Source: Trematomus loennbergii
Taxonomy: Eukaryota; Chordata; Actinopteri; Perciformes; Nototheniidae
NCBI GenBank assembly: GCA_012861695.1
Contig: JAAOOA010000193.1
Span: 712,771 to 776,770 of the forward strand
Reading direction: 5' to 3'
Length of the DNA: 64,000 nucleotides
In this document: piece after piece, positions 59,060 to 64,000 of the stretch
Layout of the letters: every line of letters begins with the position of its first letter
How positions within the stretch are numbered: the stretch's first letter is position 1
Notes under the pieces: generated by a model
Database searches by the model: none
Seen by the model: the letters and a program-made list of their open reading frames with translations, nothing else
What the model was told of the DNA's origin: nothing
Translations under genes and position numbers: made by a program

Positions 59060-59620
59060 CCCAAAACAGAACCTTGAGGCACACCACAGGTAAGAGCAGC
59101 AGTATCAGAAGTGAAAGGGCCTAAAGACACAGAGAAACTCCTATCTGAAAGGTAGGAGAACCATTTCAGGGCACTCCCTGAGACACCCACCTGCCCGAGC
59201 CTTTCCATCATTATTCTGTGATCCAGAGTCAAAAGCTGCGCTAAGGTCCAGCAGCACTAAAACGGAGCATTCACCTCTATCCGAAGACATCATTACGTCG
59301 TTGGAGACTCGAAGGAGAGCAGTTTCAGTGGAATGCTTCTGACGAAACCTGATTGGAACTTATCTAAAATTGTGTTTGCAGTAAAGACAGCAGTAAGCTG
59401 TTTGGCAACAACTTTCTCTAACACTTTTGAAATAAAAGGCAGCTTGGATATAGGCCTGTAGTTATTGTGAACGTTTGGATCTAGGTTCGTTTTTTTCAGG
59501 AGAGGCTGAACTACTGCGTGTTTTAGTGAGCTGGGACACGACCACATTTCAGGGAATTTGCATGTGCCAAAACATATTTAAATGAAGAGACATCTACTTC
59601 AACCTGACGAAATGTGAGCA
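59060..59620 (-). mobile_element. L2-a LINE before unit G, 5' portion
   Basis: Continuation of the LINE after FB2: [32 protein letters not shown] and [11 protein letters not shown] on the minus strand. A frameshift lies near 59345 (GACGAAACC has lost an A). Confidence 0.85.
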
Positions 59621-60392
59621 GGGTTTACTGAAAGAGCTGCATCAGCTAAAAGGCTTTCACATGTTCTTCTGAAAAGAAAAGAAAATCTGAATTTATTTAT
59701 TTTTCTTAATCCTAAAAATGAATCAAATGCAAATATTTTTCAGACATGAATTAATAGATATTTTTATAATAAAAAACAAAAGACTGAGATTTTCACTTTT
59801 TTCCTCTTACTCTTTTATTAACAAGAAAACCCCAACATTTTATTTTGTACAGACATGTAAATGTGGCACTCATCTCACATCTTGAAAATAGAAACACAAT
59901 TTATTACAAACTCAACCTGTTAGCTTTTCTTTTTCTTTTGAATGTGTTTTATTTCCTTCTTCAAACTTTCATTATGCATTCAACACATTGAGACTTAGTC
60001 AAAAATAAAAGACCTTTAAAATAAAATAGGAGGTGCTTTCTCTCTCTCATGCTTTACAAGAGAAACAACAACATACAAATACATCAATATCGATATTCAA
60101 CAAATATTTAGAGCAAAGTTTACATTTCCATGCAGAGAAATATGAGTTGAGGTTAACAGAAATCCTCCTGAGCAGTGACAGCCTCCATGGCTAAACAGAC
60201 ACAGGAAGGAGCGCCGCCTAAAGAAACTCCAACATCTACAGAACAACTCATGAGAAGATGTTAAAGCACATCCCATAATGTTTGATTGACAGCTGATCTC
60301 TGTGCAGTGAAGACATGAACAATCAGCTCTCAGCAACAATGATGGACACACAATGAGTTTAAGAAGTAGAAGAGTTCCTCAAAGACTTCAGG
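59621..60392 (-). other. TRIM copy G 3' flank / putative 3' UTR
   Basis: Same block; the 84-codon frame at 60097-60351 is unchanged. A CTTTTTCTTTTGAATG expansion occurs near 59928. Confidence 0.5.
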
Positions 60393-62023
60393 CTATTTCA
60401 GTTTACAAACTCAGCTGTGGCTCCATAACTAAAAGCAAACTCCAGCATGTAGCGGCTGAGTGAATGTGGTCTGGACTCTGTGGAGGAGAGTCATGGTTTC
60501 AGAGATGCTGTAGAAGGACAGAATACCTGCTCTGTGATCCAGGTACACTCCTACTCTGGAGGACTGAGGACCTGAGACGGGAGTGTGATACTGTTGTAAC
60601 GAAATGAATAACTGTTTTGTCACAATTAAGCCAAGATTTGTCATTGTATCCAAATAAACTTCATTCCCTGCTCTGCTGATATTCTTGTATGCGACTGCTA
60701 CATAAACTCTCCCCTCTCCACTCCACCTCCCAGTAACAACGTCCAGTCAGACTCTCTCTACTCAGGACCTGAGATTCAGTGAATCTGTCTGGGTGACTAG
60801 AATAAGACTGATGTTGTTTCATGATGTTGCTTTTCTGCTCCCCTCAGATAATAACAGCTGTGTGTGCTGTGTTTGGATCCAGTGTGATCTCCTGTGAATA
60901 TTTAAGAACCCAGCTCTGGTGGTGGGCTCTGCTGCTGACAGTAAAACATCCACTTCAGTCGGTGAGACGTTTGTCCATTCCTCTCTCAGGACGTCCTGTA
61001 GTTTGTCTCTGACTGCTGACAGGGCCGCCGTCACGTCCTCAAAGTAGCTCAGAGGACGGATGTTGATGCTGGATGAGTGTGTAGGTTCACTGAGGGCTGA
61101 CAGTGAGGGGTAGCTGTGCAGAAACTGGTTGTGATCCTCTGTGTGAGACAGCAGCTTCAGCTCAGCGTCTCTCCTCTTCAGCTCAGCCATCTCCTGCTCC
61201 AGCTTCTCCTGAAGCTCTTTGACTCGACTCACTTCACTCTTCTGCTGGGATCTGACCTGCTGCTTCACATCAGAGCTTCTTTTCTCCATGAGACGGATCA
61301 GCTCAGTGAACATCTTCTCACTGTCCTCCACTGCTTTATCAGCAGAGCCATTGACGGCCTCCACCTCCTGCTGAAGCAGCTTCACCTCCTTCTCTCTGTC
61401 CTGGATTCTCTGCTGGATGTTTAGTCGACTCCCCTCCAGCTCTCTCTGCCTCTCAGTCCTCTCTGCTGCAGCTGACACTGTGTCGTGGCCTTTGTGTTCG
61501 TCCACAGAGCAGAGATAACAGATACACTGCTGATCAGTGCGGCAGAACATCTTCATCACCTCGTCGTGACGAGAGCAGATGTTCTCCTGGAGCTTCTTGG
61601 AGGGCTCCACCAGCTTGTGTTTTTTAAACGTAGCTGCGTCATAATGAGGCTGGAGGTGTTTTCACAATAAGAGGCCAACACACAGACAGGACTTACAGGC
61701 TCTCAGTTTTCTCCCAGTGCAGACATCACAGGCCACATCTTCAGCTCCAGCATAGCAGTGATCAGCAGGAGCAGCTTGGAGTCCAGTCTTCTTCAGCTCC
61801 TCCACTAAATCTGCTAACATGGTGTTTTCAGCAGGACAGGCCTCGGTGTGAAGCTCTTTCTACACTGAGGGCAGCTGTGGCTTAGCTCTCCATCCCAGTG
61901 GTGTTTGATACAGTCCATGCAGTAGCTGTGTCCACAGGGAATAGTGACCGGATCCTTCAGTAGATCCAGACAGATCGAACAAGAGAAGGTTTCCCGGTCC
62001 AGCTGAACTCCTCCATGCGCCAT
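60393..62023 (-). pseudogene. TRIM16-like / finTRIM-like gene, copy G (beta type, frameshifted)
   Basis: [15 protein letters not shown] start; RING open from 62023 to about 61830, then a short T-run near 61825 shifts the frame. Losses near 61660-61682 (GTTTTCACAATAAG, CCAACACACAG) damage the first B-box. Second B-box, full coiled coil and PRY start are open from 61610 to about 60905, the longest single clean block in the array (about 235 codons). PRY is disrupted near 60900. SPRY is read from 60780 to the TAG at 60393 in two or three frames, with a loop reading NEVYLDTMTNLG in one of them. The coiled coil has the alpha-like EMAELKRR, so the copy is a mosaic of alpha and beta markers. Confidence 0.85.
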
Positions 62024-62512
62024 CTCACCTCTCAGTGATAGTTACGGACTGCAGACAGAAGGTAAAATATCCACTTTCTCTGAACAGAAACAATCTCTGA
62101 CGGACAACAAATCTCCTCTCCTCCTGCTTTTGCTCACTCAATGCAGAGAATGAGGAAACAGCTTTCTCATTTAACATGTTGCTTGTTACAACCTTTGAAG
62201 GGGAGGGAACATTCAAATCCTTGATAGGGTGTAGCTCAGTGTGTTTGGGAGCAGGAAGCAAGGGGAACGGGTTTAACTGCTTTCAACAAAGAGCATGCGT
62301 GAGAGGCAGGGTGTGTTGTTTGTCATTAACAAGCTGCAGTAAGAGTATTTAACATAATTTATGACATATCATCCATTATCTTCAGATCTCCAAGTAAAGT
62401 TAATGTTCTTTCCTAAAAATAATAAAATCAATGTGTGCTGTTTATTTTGCCTCTTTATTTCAAACATGTTGACATTTGGGGTAAATTCCTTAATGTAACT
62501 ATAGACTCTAGA
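62024..62512. other. TRIM copy G 5' flank
   Basis: Beta-type upstream block; it lacks ACTTGCTGCC near 62188 and TTACCATGTGCTTG near 62449. No gene is seen. Confidence 0.4.
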
Positions 62513-63178
62513 CTCTGGAAAGAGTAGTCGCCGGCCAACTCCATCTGCACATGTCCAACTATGAGCTCTATGAGCCCCTCCAATCCGGCTTCAGACTTCA
62601 TCACAGCACGGAGACCGCCCTCATCAAGATCATCAACGATCTCCTCATTGCTGCTGACTCTGGCCGCCTCAGCATCCTCATCCTCCTGGACCTCTCTGCA
62701 TCGTTTGACACCATCTCCCACACCATCCTCCTCATCCGCCTATCTGACCTCCTGGGTGTCACTGGCACCGCCCTCTCCTGGCTCACATCCTACCTCCACA
62801 ACAGGGAACAGTTTGTTACCATCAATGGCTCGAATTCCCCCCCAGCCCCAGTCAATCATGGTGTCCCCCAAGGCTCTGTGCTTGGCCCCCTCCATGCTCC
62901 CCCTCGGCCAGATCATCTGCCATCACGGACTCAACTTCCACTGCTATGCTGATGATACCCAAATCTATCTCAGCTCTACTCCATCCTCCCAGCTCCCCCC
63001 CGGTCCCTTGTCAACTGCCTGCACAAAATAAAAACCTGGATGTCATCAAATGTCCTCAAGCTTAACAGCAAGAAAACAGAGCTCATGATTGTGGCACCCA
63101 AGGCGCTGCTCCGGAAGGTTGGTGACTTCATCCTCGAGGTTGACGGCTGCTCCATCTCCCATCTCCTGAAGTCCGCAA
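62513..63178 (+). mobile_element. L2-b LINE RT fragment, unit G
   Basis: Beta-type ([21 protein letters not shown]) with motif A intact except Ala to Ser (SASFDTISH), then [14 protein letters not shown] 21-bp loss near 62893 removes part of the LLFTIY block. YADDTQIYL follows in another frame. It breaks off near 63178. Confidence 0.85.
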
Positions 63179-63455
63179 CATGGGGGTGGTAGTGGAGTAC
63201 AGAGTTTCGTGACCACAGAGCGTGTGAACGTTGTGATCAGCTGTTTCAGCGCAGTGCTGCTGTACAGACCGACGTTAACAGCAGCCCTGTCTGTGCACAC
63301 GGAAACCGACTCTGTCGTCCGGTGATCTAACCGCCTTCTGGAAAAGCTTCACAAGTACGTCGGTACGCAAATGCGCTTTGTGACACAAGTGACGGTACGC
63401 ATTTCAGATTGTTGCCGCGCATGTGTACCTGCGTACCAGTTATGTGCACCCCTGG
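63179..63455 (-). mobile_element. hAT terminus fragment
   Basis: Sequence not found elsewhere in the window. Its right end, reversed, reads CAGGGGTGCACATAACTGG, a hAT-type terminus, followed by CGTACGCA-like repeats. No second terminus or 8-bp duplication is visible, so only one end is present and the other boundary, at the L2-b break, is uncertain. Confidence 0.55.
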
Positions 63456-63789
63456 ATATATCTGAACAACAAAGTGGACAATCCAATGAATGTTAATCTA
63501 ACTGGGTTTTGATAGATAACATATCTCTTTTTCTTCTCTCAATAATTGTTATTCTTTTGTGCACTCTAATCAATATGAATCAAACTATTGTTCCTTTATA
63601 CATTTTAAGAATGGCGTTTATCTTTTTTGATTATGAGTTCTTATTTTATTTTAATGTATTTGGGTCTACAACAGATGATACAAATGTTTATGTCAGTAAA
63701 TGTGTACTAACAGAGGCGGGGGTGTTGCTAGGGCTGCTGTCAGACGATCAGCTGTGCGGAGTCATCACAAACGAACGTCGCTTCACGTG
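63456..63789. other. Type 1 spacer, 5' part, truncated copy G
   Basis: Matches 51550-51878 (GATAGATAACATATCT and following). It stops exactly where FB1 would begin (CGCTTCACGTG), but no FB1 follows. Confidence 0.4.
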
Positions 63790-64000
63790 ACGCTCCGGAG
63801 GAAAAAGGACGTCCCATTGCTCTTAAAACTCATTTCCCTGCTTCTTCTCCCTTCTCGTGGTTTCCTTGCGTCTCTCTATGCAAAAGACGCAAGTGAGGGA
63901 CGCAAGGATCGAAGTTAAGAGAAGTGAGACGCAGATAGAGAATCAGCCCTTTTGAAACAGGGCTGAAACAGAGGGGATTATGGGATGCTGCAATGATCTG
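63790..64000. other. Sequence beyond the array
   Basis: Not found elsewhere in the window. A GACGCAAGTGAGGGACGCAAGG repeat-like stretch and GGGATTATGGGATGCTGC occur, but I cannot assign a family. No gene is seen. Confidence 0.3.

Noticed and set aside
1..64000. tRNA genes, retroviral or LTR elements, bacterial operons
   Set aside because: No LTR pairs, primer-binding sites, gag/pol of retroviral type, tRNA cloverleafs or prokaryotic ribosome-binding sites were recognised on reading.

Overview
The window looks like repeat-dense DNA from a teleost fish, probably a percomorph. It has vertebrate-type intronless TRIM genes (RING, B-boxes, coiled coil, PRY/SPRY), L2- and L1-type LINE remnants, hAT-, Harbinger- and TTAA-type DNA elements, and no prokaryotic gene organisation. 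The species cannot be named from sequence alone.

The backbone is a head-to-tail array of seven copies (called A to G here) of one unit. Read on the + strand, each unit holds (i) a minus-strand L2/CR1-clade LINE remnant (L2-a), (ii) a 3' flank of about 740 bp containing a block that is almost invariant between copies, (iii) an intronless TRIM16-like/finTRIM-like gene on the minus strand (about 547 codons), (iv) a 5' flank of about 0.5 kb, and (v) a plus-strand fragment of a second L2-type LINE (L2-b). The TRIM start codons lie at 3332 (A), 11937 (B), 21396 (C), 29863 (D), 39603 (E), 49773 (F) and 62023 (G). Copies A, C, E and F form one subfamily (alpha: protein starts MAQGG, where readable; RT motif A deleted in L2-b). 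Copies B, D and G form the other (beta: MAHGG; RT motif A largely retained).

Two kinds of spacer separate the units. Type 1 follows A, C, E and F. It carries a 1.6 kb long-inverted-repeat element with a TA target duplication, a 158-bp hAT-type MITE, and in A, E and F a hAT element of about 580 bp. Type 2 follows B and D. It carries a GTTAGCTTA minisatellite, a 2.2 kb near-identical UTR-like module, a TIR element flanked by TTTAA, and a hAT fragment. The A-to-C and C-to-E steps are both about 18.1 kb, so part of the array is a higher-order dimer.

Later insertions mark individual copies: a BED-finger hAT remnant in B's spacer, a Harbinger-like element in D's L2-b, a 5'-truncated L1 inside E's foldback element, and a 3.0 kb foldback element inside G's L2-a. 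Several have exact target duplications and matching empty sites elsewhere in the window.

Every TRIM copy is interrupted by several 1-2 nt indels. Either the array is largely pseudogenic or the assembly consensus is poor; the sequence alone does not settle this. TRIM proteins of this type are E3 ubiquitin ligases, often antiviral, whose SPRY domain recognises the target. The array would be a lineage-specific expansion of that kind, if any copy is functional.
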